64,000 bases of DNA. It comes from Solidesulfovibrio magneticus RS-1 (GTDB lineage Bacteria; Desulfobacterota; Desulfovibrionia; Desulfovibrionales; Desulfovibrionaceae). Below are positions 16,904 through 24,900 of this stretch, one piece after another. The stretch spans positions 2,137,501 through 2,201,500 of the forward strand of contig NC_012796.1 in assembly GCF_000010665.1 (NCBI RefSeq), given 5' to 3'. The notes under the pieces are model-generated. The model was given only the letters and a program-made list of their open reading frames with translations. It was not told where the DNA came from and did no database searches. A program made the position numbers and the translations under genes. The first letter of the stretch is position 1, and the number at the start of each line of letters is the position of its first letter.

Positions 16904-17113
16904 CTAGTCGGCGACCAGCATGACGCTGGAGGCCTTGATCATGGCCTTGACGGGCTGACCCACGGCCAATCCCATGGCTTCCACGGAGTGTTTGGTGACG
17001 ACAGACACGATTTCAACGCCAGGCGCGATTTCAAGGACAACCTCGCTACTGACCATGCCGTTGCTGATGGACTTGACGGTGCCGGGGACAAGATTGCGGG
17101 CGCTGACTTTCAT
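16904..17113 (-). CDS. mop: molbindin (single TOBE/Mop domain)
   Basis: A 69-residue cytoplasmic protein with one TOBE (Mop) domain: MKVSARNLVPGTVKSISNGM, the VVLEIAPGVEIVSVVTKHSVEAMGL centre and the closing VKAMIKASSVMLVAD. Molbindins oligomerise to bind molybdate or tungstate and buffer the metal oxyanion for cofactor synthesis. The length is exactly one domain. The Shine-Dalgarno is GGAGAC. The same TOBE module occurs twice in the TunR-like regulator at 48-49 kb, and this gene may belong to that regulon, though I could not find a shared operator. Confidence 0.92.
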   Translation of the reverse strand: MKVSARNLVPGTVKSISNGMVSSEVVLEIAPGVEIVSVVTKHSVEAMGLAVGQPVKAMIKASSVMLVAD

Positions 17114-17670
17114 GCAGGTCTCCTGGTTGGATTTTATTGAGATACTTTCTCGTAACAGTTCGTTTTTATGTAGGTCAATGCTGTCAATTTATTTGTACTT
17201 ACAGTCACTGGAATTGGAAACAACATGTCGTTGCGCTGGCGAGACAGTCCTTAAGGGTCTTGCGTCCGGCTTTGGGGAACATCTCGTTGGTGTTTGAAAA
17301 ATCCTGTTATTCAAAGGTGTTGTCAGCCGTAAGGCGCAGGCCGCGACGGCCTCGCCCTGATTGGCGATGAGTACCGCCAACAAGGGCATACGGGTGGAGT
17401 AGCCGCAGCCAGCGGCTGGCGGGCGGCTCAGACGCGGCGTGACGCGTCCTGAACGATGTCTGGCGACAAGTGGCCTCATGCGCGGCAACACCGGAAAATC
17501 CAGGCTGGGGCAGCGCCTATGGCTCAGGGAAGGACATCATCAGGGTGGTCCGGGAGCGCATGATCATGGAGCGCAAAGCGGGCGGCACAGGAAAGGCCGC
17601 CGTCCGGGAGGAGTTCGGGCGGCGGCCGCAAACCGTGAGGCGAGGACGGAAACGATCTGTCGCGGCCGGT
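17114..17670. other. long intergenic interval, nothing recognised
   Basis: The first 120 bases are AT-rich and probably hold the mop promoter. The rest is GC-rich but has no supported reading frame, tRNA or repeat. Short frames here have no ribosome site and run into the dacA gene on the other strand. Confidence 0.4.
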
Positions 17671-18747
17671 CTAGCGGCTGGCCACGTGCTTGGATTTGCC
17701 GGAGGCTTTTTTCTGGGCGGTCTTGGGGGCCGGGGCCTTGTCGGCCTTGCGGGATTTCTTGACCGTGGCTTCGCGGGCGTCGAATCGGGCCGACGCGCCG
17801 CTGCGGGCGTTGACCTTGGCGTGGCGGTCGGCCTTGGCGACCTGCATGGCCTTGGCGTGGCGTTTGGCGGAGGCGCGCTTGGACAGGGACTTGGTCGGCT
17901 GCTCGGGCTCGGGCATGTCGCAGGCTGCGACCATGGTCTGCACGGCCCCGGAGAAGGAGGCGTCGAGGATGCGAACGGCTTCGCGGTTGCGCACCTGCTT
18001 GGTGCGCCCGCCGAGCACCACGGCGATGACCCGGGTGTCTCCGCGTTTGGCCGTGGCGATGATGTTGTAGCCGCTGGCGTCGACATAGCCGGTCTTGATG
18101 CCGTCCGCACCGTCGTAGGAGGCGAGCAGGCGGTTGGTGTTGCCGTGGACCGCGCCGTTGTGGTTGATCTCGGTGGTGGAGTGGTAGCGCAGGGCTTGGG
18201 GGTAGTGGCGCAGATAGCTGACGGCCAGCTTGGTGAGGTCCCGGGCGGTGGTGTACTGGCCGGCGGCGGGCAGGCCGTTGGGATTTTTAAACGTGGTGCC
18301 GGTCATGCCCAGTTCCCGGGCCTTGCGGTTCATCAGGCCCACAAAGGTGGGCACGCCGCCGAAATGTTCGGCCACGGCGATGCAGGCGTCGTTGCCCGAG
18401 GCCACGGCCATGCCGCGCATGAGCTCGTCGAGGGTGACGATTTCGCCGGCGCGAAGCCCCATGGTGGAGCCTCCGGTTCTGTCGGCGCCCCGGCTGACCT
18501 TGATACGATCAGCGAAGCTGGCCTTGCCCGAGGCCACGAGATCGAAAACCACATACATGGTCATGACCTTGGTCAGCGAAGCCGGGGGGATTGGCCGGTC
18601 GGCGTCCTGGCTGTACAGCGTCTTGCCCGAGCCGTACTCCGTGACCAGCGCGGATTTCACGGCCAGCTTGCCGGCGTTTTTAGCCGGAAAGGCCGTTCGC
18701 GGCCCGATCAGACACAGCAGGATGAGCAAGAAGAGTACGCGGCGCAT
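17671..18747 (-). CDS. D-alanyl-D-alanine carboxypeptidase with basic tail
   Basis: A 358-residue exported penicillin-binding protein (peptidase S11, DacA type) that trims the terminal D-Ala of peptidoglycan stem peptides. After a signal peptide (residues 1-22) the three active-site motifs are present: SxxK in PPASLTKVMT, SGN in VASGNDACI and KTG in DGIKTGYVDASG. The domain ends near residue 270. Beyond it is an unusual tail of about 80 residues very rich in Lys, Ala, Arg and Ser, with histone-H1-like composition, where family members normally have a beta-sheet PBP5-C domain or stop. The ATG at 18747 has GGGAGG 5 bases upstream. Confidence 0.92.
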   Translation of the reverse strand: MRRVLFLLILLCLIGPRTAFPAKNAGKLAVKSALVTEYGSGKTLYSQDADRPIPPASLTKVMTMYVVFDLVASGKASFADRIKVSRGADRTGGSTMGLRAGEIVTLDELMRGMAVASGNDACIAVAEHFGGVPTFVGLMNRKARELGMTGTTFKNPNGLPAAGQYTTARDLTKLAVSYLRHYPQALRYHSTTEINHNGAVHGNTNRLLASYDGADGIKTGYVDASGYNIIATAKRGDTRVIAVVLGGRTKQVRNREAVRILDASFSGAVQTMVAACDMPEPEQPTKSLSKRASAKRHAKAMQVAKADRHAKVNARSGASARFDAREATVKKSRKADKAPAPKTAQKKASGKSKHVASR

Positions 18748-18966
18748 GACGCCTCCCTGTTTCAATAAGTGATGTCGATGTCCCTGAAACCGTGGCTTCC
18801 CCCAGCCGTCGTCAGGGCAGCATGATCCATGCCATCAAACGCCACGCAAATGGCCGAACTGCGCCATTAAACCGGTATGTCGCTGGTTTTGCGGGAGCTT
18901 GAAAAGACGTCGCCGACAGCCTCCGGCCGGGACGTCCGAGCAGGGCGGACAATCGTTTAGGATTGT
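18748..18966. other. intergenic DNA left of the mobile element
   Basis: No gene seen. At 18952-18967 GACAATC and GATTGTC form an inverted repeat that abuts the left end of the element, and TCAAACG/CGTTTGA (18966-18982) form a second dyad overlapping the repeat end. Such nested symmetry is common at recombination sites. Confidence 0.4.
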
Positions 18967-19008
18967 CAAACGAGCCGTTTGATATTCTTAAACACTGGCG
19001 CTGGCAAG
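18967..19008 (+). repeat. left 42-bp direct repeat (attL-like)
   Basis: Identical to 26998-27039 except C/T at 18976. The uninterrupted identity is 32 bases (18977-19008). The repeat starts inside a dyad (TCAAACG agc CGTTTGA). Confidence 0.8.
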
Positions 19009-19096
19009 AACCAATAGGCGCAAGTCGCTGATTTTCTCGACTTTGAGGCAGTCCTTAGGACCGTCTGAACCCTCCGCAGAGAGCCTGTTCGTCACC

Positions 19097-19135
19097 ACTG
19101 GTACGAATTGCTGGTCCGAATCGCTGGTCCGAAAA
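19097..19135 (+). repeat. three 13-bp iterons, left arm
   Basis: Units begin at 19097, 19110 and 19123: ACTGGTACGAATT, GCTGGTCCGAATC and GCTGGTCCGAAAA. They sit 88 bases inside the left repeat and 32 bases before the integrase start. Matching units with the same period lie at the right end. Probable integrase or excisionase binding sites. Confidence 0.7.
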
Positions 19136-19316
19136 GGACGGCTACCGGGCCAGGACAGGGGGCTCCGATGGCTGGTCATGCGCCTTCATACCTTGTGTCC
19201 CGCGCTGGGACTGTTCACTTCCGTTTTTGCCTTCCTGCTGATCTCAAGCCCCGATTCAAGCGGTCCGAATTGCGAATCTCGCTCGGGACTGGACGCATGC
19301 GCGAGGCTCGGGTTAA

Positions 19317-20764
19317 CAGCGTGTTGAAAAACTCCGCCAAGTGACCGAGAATCCAGCCATCGGGGTTCCGGAGGTGATCTGATGGGGCTTGGCCGTCAGG
19401 GTGATCAGCAGGGGACGATGTATCTGGCCTGGGATGAGATCCCTCGGTCTCGTGGGCACGTTTTTTACGATCGTCTCCAGCAGATTCTCCGGAAAGCCGG
19501 CTTCGATGGTTTCGCCGAGAAGCTGTGCAAGCCCTTCTATTCCGACAAGGGGCGTCCCTCCATTCCGCCTGGCCGGTATTTTCGGATGCACCTCGTGGGG
19601 TATTTCGAGGGCATCGACAGCGAGCGCGGCATTGAGTGGCGCTGCGCTGATTCGCTTTCCCTCCGGAATTTTCTCCAGCTTTCGCCCAAGGAGTCTGTGC
19701 CGGATCATTCCTCGCTCAGCCGGACACGGTCCCGTCTGCCACTGGCGACCCACCAAGAGGTTTTCACCTGGGTTCTCAAGCTGCTCAGCAAGGATGGCTT
19801 GGTCCTTGGAGGCCGCATTGGCGTGGACGCTTCGACCATGGAGGCCAACGCGGCGCTCAAAACCATCGTGCGCCGGGACACGAGTGAGAGCTACCGCAAG
19901 ATGCTCCTGCGCATGGCCAAGGAGAGCGGCATCGACTCTCCGATAGATGAGGATCTGGCTCGCATGGACCGCAAGCGCGTCGGCAAGACGCTTTCGAACA
20001 AGGACTGGCGGTCACCGGTCGATCCCGAGGCGAAGATCGCCAAGATGAAGGATGGCCGAACGCATCTGGCGTACAAGCCCGAGCACGCGGTGGACCTGGA
20101 CACCGGCGCGGTGGTGGCGGCCGAGGTGCATGAAGCGGACAAAGGGGACACCTCGACTCTGCAAACGACGCTGAAAGCCGCTCAAGAAAGTCTGCGGCGG
20201 GTCACTTCCACACCGCCATGCCCGGACGACCCTGCGGAACTGGTCGCGGATAAAGGCTATTTCTCCCGGGATGTCCTCAAGGTTCTGGACGGTGGACCAT
20301 GGCGGACGAGAATCGCCGAACCCAAACGCAACGGTCTGAACTCCTGGCGTGGCGACCAAGAGGCGCGACGCGCCGTGTACAACAACCGAATCCGGATATC
20401 CTCGATGGTCGGGAAGGCCATGGGAAAACAGCGGACGGAACTGGTCGAAAGAAGCTTCGAGCATACGCTGGACCGGTGCGGCGGCATGCGCCGGGTCTGG
20501 CTCAGAGGACGAGAGAACATCCGGAAACGCTATCTGGTCCATGTGGCTGGTTTCAATCTCGGCCTGCTGATGCGGGTCAAGACCGGCCATGGCACCCCCA
20601 GGGGCTGGGCCAGTGCCTGGCTTGCGCTCATTTGGCCTGACCAGCATCCCTCAATGGCCTATTTGGCCATCGTCATGGTGGTCAAGGGACGATGCTGCGG
20701 GATCATCCCCATCGCCATCATCTGCGGGGGAGAATAGCCGGAAACAGCTTTTTGCAACGGCCTG
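19317..20764 (+). mobile_element. 1448-bp IS element (IS1182/IS5-like) inserted in the integrase
   Basis: The element is bounded by the 4-bp target duplication TTAA (19313-19316 and 20765-20768). Imperfect terminal inverted repeats read CAGCGTGTTGAAAAA at the left and CAGGCCGTTGCAAAA as the right-end complement. It holds one intact transposase gene. IS plus TSD is 1452 bases, a multiple of three, and excision would restore the integrase frame exactly. Confidence 0.9.
19382..20737 (+). CDS. IS transposase, DDE type
   Basis: A 451-residue transposase with an N-terminal DUF772-like domain (FYSDKGRPSIPPGRYFRMHL, YFEGIDSERGIEWRCADSL) and a C-terminal DDE domain. Catalytic candidates are Asp in GRIGVDASTMEAN, Asp in ELVADKGYFS and the later Glu in LVERSFEHTLDRCGG. 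The sequence style matches the IS1182-related group. A very strong Shine-Dalgarno (GGAGGTGAT) precedes the ATG. The frame is intact, so the element may still be mobile, in contrast to the damaged IS256 copy nearby. Confidence 0.9.
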   Translation: MGLGRQGDQQGTMYLAWDEIPRSRGHVFYDRLQQILRKAGFDGFAEKLCKPFYSDKGRPSIPPGRYFRMHLVGYFEGIDSERGIEWRCADSLSLRNFLQLSPKESVPDHSSLSRTRSRLPLATHQEVFTWVLKLLSKDGLVLGGRIGVDASTMEANAALKTIVRRDTSESYRKMLLRMAKESGIDSPIDEDLARMDRKRVGKTLSNKDWRSPVDPEAKIAKMKDGRTHLAYKPEHAVDLDTGAVVAAEVHEADKGDTSTLQTTLKAAQESLRRVTSTPPCPDDPAELVADKGYFSRDVLKVLDGGPWRTRIAEPKRNGLNSWRGDQEARRAVYNNRIRISSMVGKAMGKQRTELVERSFEHTLDRCGGMRRVWLRGRENIRKRYLVHVAGFNLGLLMRVKTGHGTPRGWASAWLALIWPDQHPSMAYLAIVMVVKGRCCGIIPIAIICGGE

Positions 20765-22269
20765 TTAAGGCCCTGGCGCTTGCTGCCGTGGTCTATTCGT
20801 TCATCAACGCCTTGAGGAGTGGGTCGATGTCCGATCTTACGAGTGAAGCCATCTCCGAGCTTGTTCGGCAGGAAATGGTCAAAGTACTTGAGGAAGACAG
20901 GAAGTCACGCATCCGTGAGCCTTGGTCCTACAAGTTCTCGGTCGATTTCCCCAAACCAGACGGCGCTTATGACGATCTCGTGCCCGTTGATGACCCCGAC
21001 AAGGCTCAGGACATGCTGGACGACTTCATCGCTGAGAAGCGGTGGGACAGGATGTCCAAGCCTGTCATGGAATTGTTGGAGAAAAACAAGCACGACGTAT
21101 CGCCGTGGGAGCCAGAATTCAGTGAGACTTGCTATCAGTACACCCAAGGGCTTGGACTCGTGTTGGACGTGATCCGGCACAGAAATGCTGGCGACATTGA
21201 GTACAATGTGGAGCCTTTCGCGCGTAGTGAGTCGGAGGTGGTGAAGGTAGCCCCTGAGAAGGAGCGCCATGGATACACAATCTCTGCACTGCTGGAGAAG
21301 TACATATCTGAGAAGGTTGCGTCTGGTGCATGGGGTGAAAGTTCTATTGTAGAAAGCACTAGGCGTGTTAGGATGCTGTTTACGCTCATGAATGACATTT
21401 TGGTTGACTCAGTTGATCACGACTTCGCTAGGACGTGTAAGGAGCGGTTGATAGAGTATAAGAGCAGGGGGAAGTCGTTGTCTGTCGTGACGGTGAATAT
21501 GAACATAAAAGCAGCGTCCAGCCTCTTCGATTGGATGGAACGTCATGGATACGTTGCTAAGAACTACTTCAAGGGAATGTTGCTTCATAGCAAGCGACGG
21601 GTTAGGGACGAGAGAGAAGCGTTCTCGTCGGAGGATATTGGTAAGATATTTAGCCCTGAACTTGGTGGTTGCTAAGAAAGTCCTTCCGTGGCGTTTTGGG
21701 GTTCCTCTGTTGGGCTTGTATACTGGCGCAAGGGTAGAAGAGATTTCTCAGCTTCACGTAGAAGATGTGAAGTCTGTGGATGGCGTTTTGGTAATAGACA
21801 TCAACGATAACGCTGAGGACAAGCGCGTCAAGACACGTGATAGCATGAGGATAGTCCCACTGCATCCTTTTTTGTTGGACGAGCTAGGTTTTCATCGGCA
21901 CGTTGAACGTGTTCAGGCGGCGGGAAGTGTTCGTATATTTCCAGAGTTGAGACAATTCAATTTGAAGTATGGTCTTTCTGTGTCAGTATGGTTCAGCAAG
22001 TACCGCAAGGAAATTGGTATCGAAGGTGCCAAGTCCTTCCATAGCTTCCGTCACACATTCACCACGAACCTGATTCACAGAGAAGTCCCCGTCCAAGTCG
22101 TGGATTGGCTCACGGGCCATGCCTCGCCAGGGGAGACGGCAGGACGGTATACCAAGTTGCCGACTGACCCGGTAGTGCTGTTGCCGCATGTGTTGAAGCT
22201 CGACTTTGGCGTCGATCTCTCTCACCTCAAGGAGTCGAAGTTTGCCGTGAAAGAGTGACGCCGAGGCCC

Positions 22270-22962
22270 ATGCTTCCCCCCAAGATCATCATCGGCAAGT
22301 CCCCTGTGTCCACCAACGCTGACGGCCTTATCAGCCTGACCGACCTGTGGAAGGCGGCGGGGAAGAATCCCTCGCAACGAATCCCCGAGTGGCTTCGTCT
22401 TCCTGCGACGAACAACTTTGTTAATCGTGTCAGCGAGAAAGAAAAGGTGGGGAAATCACACCTTTTGAAGGCTGTCCCTGGCCGTAACGGCGGAACCTTC
22501 GCCCACTGGCAGATCGCCCTGGCCTACGCCAAGTACCTGTCGCCGGAACTGCACATGGCCGTCAACGATGTGTTCATGCGGTACAAAGCCGGTGACCCGA
22601 AGCTGGCCGAGGAAGTGATCGACAAGGTCGAAGATCTGGCTGCGCTGGAACGGATCGAGCGGCGGGCACGGGCGAAAAAGCAGTACAAACGTCTGGCCAG
22701 CGTGGTCTTCGCCAAGGGTGGTCACCGCAAGACCATCGCCCATGGATTCTTTGAGAGGCGAAGCTGTTTGACTGTGACGCGCACGGATAGTGGGCTACAA
22801 CCGACATGGGGACCATATCCTCGTTCGGAGCTATGCTTTGGCTCGTTTTGCCTATTGGAAACCCCTAGGGCAAAATGGCCGGATACAAGATCAAGTCAAG
22901 GCGTCGTCTTGGCTGTCCTATGTGGATATCCTGCAGGCCGAGTCCGCCATCTCCCCTGGTAG
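22270..22962 (+). CDS. KilA-N domain protein with an altered C-terminus
   Basis: A phage-type DNA-binding protein of about 230 residues. The KilA-N domain runs from about residue 5 to 130: STNADGLISLTDLWKAAGKN, RIPEWLRLPATNNFVN, and GTFAHWQIALAYAKYLSPELHMAVNDVFMRY. KilA-N proteins are antirepressor-like factors found on phages and islands. From about residue 160 the sequence loses family character and its last 98 bases overlap the SGNH gene on the other strand, so the C-terminus is probably foreign, created by a rearrangement near 22740. It follows the integrase directly (a GTG start at 22255 would overlap the integrase stop), indicating one original operon. Confidence 0.75.
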   Translation: MLPPKIIIGKSPVSTNADGLISLTDLWKAAGKNPSQRIPEWLRLPATNNFVNRVSEKEKVGKSHLLKAVPGRNGGTFAHWQIALAYAKYLSPELHMAVNDVFMRYKAGDPKLAEEVIDKVEDLAALERIERRARAKKQYKRLASVVFAKGGHRKTIAHGFFERRSCLTVTRTDSGLQPTWGPYPRSELCFGSFCLLETPRAKWPDTRSSQGVVLAVLCGYPAGRVRHLPW

Positions 22963-24628
22963 TCACTTCGATGTCTAGTTCGTCGATAGACGTTCTCGCC
23001 GATGATACCCGCAGAAAGGCTTCCTGTTCAAAAGAGTTCCACCCGGCGGGGACTGGAGCCTTGGCTGTGGAAAAACGGGCGCTTTGCATTGGGTGGCGAA
23101 GAGTCACATCGCAGAATCCGGCCGGCTCCCCGGGGGATGCATGGGGGAAAAAGACCAATGCCGCGGCCTCGACGGGCTGCCGCAATCGTAGGTGCAACCT
23201 CGCGTGGCCTTCTCCGCCCTCTTTGGAAGTCGTGAGGTATTTAACGGTCCTGTCTGCAGCATACTCAAGGACCATGTTGCGCTGGTCTTGCTCCGAGGCC
23301 GCCACGAGCCAGTTTTCTGGAAGCACAAATCGGCCGTCGTCGTCGAAACTCAGGCTGATGGTGACGGGGTCACGGTAGCGCACGGCCTCATTGGCAGGGA
23401 GAAACACAGGGGGTTCGGCTTCGCCCTGGGCAATTCGGTCGGCAATGGCCCTGGCAATGGCGGCGTTTCCGGCTGCGCTGCAGTGCGTGTCCAACGGCTC
23501 CAGAAAAGGGTTGATTCCCTGGTCCAGGTAGAGTCTGCGAAAGGTCTCAGTCATGTCCAGGGTCTTGATGCCTCGGTTCCGGCAGTGCTCCAGGATGGCC
23601 GCGCTGGGGCCGTTCTTGTAGTCGTGCAGTTGGTCGGGGTCGGGCACGATGACGAGCAGGAAGTCCATGCCGGCGGCGGCCGCCTCCTCGCGCAACCTGT
23701 TCGCTTCATCCAGATAGCGCTGCCAGAGAGGGGCCGTGAAGGCTAGGTAGCGTTCGTCGAGAAGCTTGTCTTTGTTGCCGGCCACTCGTTTGGCCAAGCG
23801 CAATCGGTCTTGTTCCGGGGTTGAGGTCGCACTCGTCGTCGGCTTGGGCTGCAGAGGCGGTTGTGAGGTGAGAAATATGAAAACTGGGTTGGCGTGCAAG
23901 GCTTGGACAAGGGCAACATTGACGTCTTCAGCCAACAATCGGTCTTCGAGCGGGGCGAAGGGCTTACCTTTTCTGTAGTTCTGAACCTCAACGTCCGAAC
24001 GGAGCAATTCTATATCATAGATATTGAACTGGAGCACCATGAGGTCGGCCGGCATTCGGTTGGCCTTTGTCTGGAAGTAATGCAGGTTTTCGATGATGCC
24101 GATGCCCATGACCCCGGCGTTGACGACTTGGAAGCGGTTGGGCCCGGGCCAGGAATTGAGCAGCATTTGGAGTTGCGATGGAAAGGTTTGCGCGTCCGGA
24201 ACGCCAAAACCGAAGGTATAGGAGTCGCCAATGCACAGGATGCGTCTATTGGCTTGCGCCACGGGAGGAACACTATTTCGTAGCCCCTGCTTGTCCGTTG
24301 TGTAGAGAAATGGCAAGTCCGGGTGCCAACGGGCCACGGCCCGCACATCCGGCCTGAGACTGCCGGCAAGGTCGGAATAGAATTTAGGATGGGGTAGCCG
24401 GTTCAAAATGCTGGGGTCCAGGCGATAGGCCACTTCCAGGGTCAGGTAGGAAAAGAGCAAGGCAAGGAAGATCACCACTTGCCAGATATGAATTCGCCGA
24501 AACAACCGCCACCACCTCCAAATAAATGGTTCATATGCCCCCTTCGTGGTGTGGCCGCTCAACGGGCGGATGACGAAGAAGGCGTGCGTATAGTCGCTTG
24601 CCCGGTCGTTGCGTAGTAGGCAAGTCAT
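22865..24628 (-). CDS. membrane-anchored SGNH-hydrolase (AlgX/AlgJ-like)
   Basis: A 587-residue envelope protein. One membrane segment near residues 50-70 (WQVVIFLALLFSYLTLEVAY) anchors it with the catalytic domain outside. The SGNH motifs are ILCIGDSYTFGFGVPDAQ (nucleophile Ser) and the late Asp-x-His in LDTHCSAAGN. Proteins of this type often transfer or remove O-acetyl groups on exopolysaccharides and work with an MBOAT partner; a possible MBOAT remnant lies just upstream. A C-terminal beta-rich domain (residues 420-585) may bind carbohydrate. The ATG at 24628 lacks a clear Shine-Dalgarno, so the start is uncertain. Codon use is richer in AT than the core genes, consistent with being island cargo. 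Confidence 0.78.
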   Translation of the reverse strand: MTCLLRNDRASDYTHAFFVIRPLSGHTTKGAYEPFIWRWWRLFRRIHIWQVVIFLALLFSYLTLEVAYRLDPSILNRLPHPKFYSDLAGSLRPDVRAVARWHPDLPFLYTTDKQGLRNSVPPVAQANRRILCIGDSYTFGFGVPDAQTFPSQLQMLLNSWPGPNRFQVVNAGVMGIGIIENLHYFQTKANRMPADLMVLQFNIYDIELLRSDVEVQNYRKGKPFAPLEDRLLAEDVNVALVQALHANPVFIFLTSQPPLQPKPTTSATSTPEQDRLRLAKRVAGNKDKLLDERYLAFTAPLWQRYLDEANRLREEAAAAGMDFLLVIVPDPDQLHDYKNGPSAAILEHCRNRGIKTLDMTETFRRLYLDQGINPFLEPLDTHCSAAGNAAIARAIADRIAQGEAEPPVFLPANEAVRYRDPVTISLSFDDDGRFVLPENWLVAASEQDQRNMVLEYAADRTVKYLTTSKEGGEGHARLHLRLRQPVEAAALVFFPHASPGEPAGFCDVTLRHPMQSARFSTAKAPVPAGWNSFEQEAFLRVSSARTSIDELDIEVTTRGDGGLGLQDIHIGQPRRRLDLILYPAILP

Positions 24629-24655
24629 GTAGACACTCAATGACTGGCAATGAGT

Positions 24656-24900
24656 CTAGCGGAATTGATTCCGGTTTAAAAGTCTGGGTAGCTTGGCGTA
24701 CACAGATTGTTCTTGGCCGTGTGGGCAAGGAAGGCATCCCCGAGAAGCGCCAGGGTCCGTCCTACGAGTCCAAGGCTCCAAAGCCGAGACGAAGCGCCGG
24801 AAGTTGAGCCAGAGGGTGAGGAAGGAAAAGGTACTCCAGGCGTACATTTTGCCGAAACACCTTCTGATTCCAGGGGAAAATCGTGGTCGCGTCCGTCAAT
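24656..24900 (-). pseudogene. frameshifted gene remnant, possibly MBOAT acyltransferase 3' end
   Basis: Two overlapping minus-strand frames give membrane-like segments: WSTFSFLTLWLNFRRFVSAL in one and SRLWSLGLVGRTLALLGDAF in the other. Read together with one frameshift they resemble the last membrane helices of an MBOAT O-acyltransferase, the usual neighbour of AlgX/AlgJ-type genes. The fragment is cut at its 5' side by the IS256-family element at 24901. The identification is tentative and rests on position and hydrophobicity more than on conserved residues. Confidence 0.3.

Larger units (their letters stand above)
19168..22258 (+). pseudogene. tyrosine site-specific integrase, split by an IS and frameshifted
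   Basis: The N-terminal part (19168-19316) has the fold-start typical of DUF6538 integrases: SYLVSRAGTVHFRFCLP and LRISLGTGRMREARV. The IS at 19317-20764 interrupts it. Deleting the IS plus one TTAA copy rejoins the frame as REARV-KALALAAVVYSF, so the original protein is certain. The C-terminal catalytic domain carries the Arg in YTGARVEEI, a Lys in DKRVKTRDS, HSFRH for HxxR, LTGHAS for the His and AGRYTK for the nucleophile Tyr. A one-base insertion near 21661 (CTTGGTGG) shifts the frame between SPEL and VVAKK. Undamaged length would be 545 residues. It sits by the left att-like repeat, as expected for the element's own integrase. Confidence 0.88.

Noticed and set aside
18900-19060. A tRNA gene as the integration target of the element
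   Set aside because: I looked for a T-loop (GTTCGAATC-like) and acceptor pairing at both ends and found none, so the attachment site appears intergenic.
21661-21675. Programmed ribosomal frameshifting in the integrase
   Set aside because: No slippery heptamer or downstream structure is evident and the gene is also broken by an IS, so decay is simpler.
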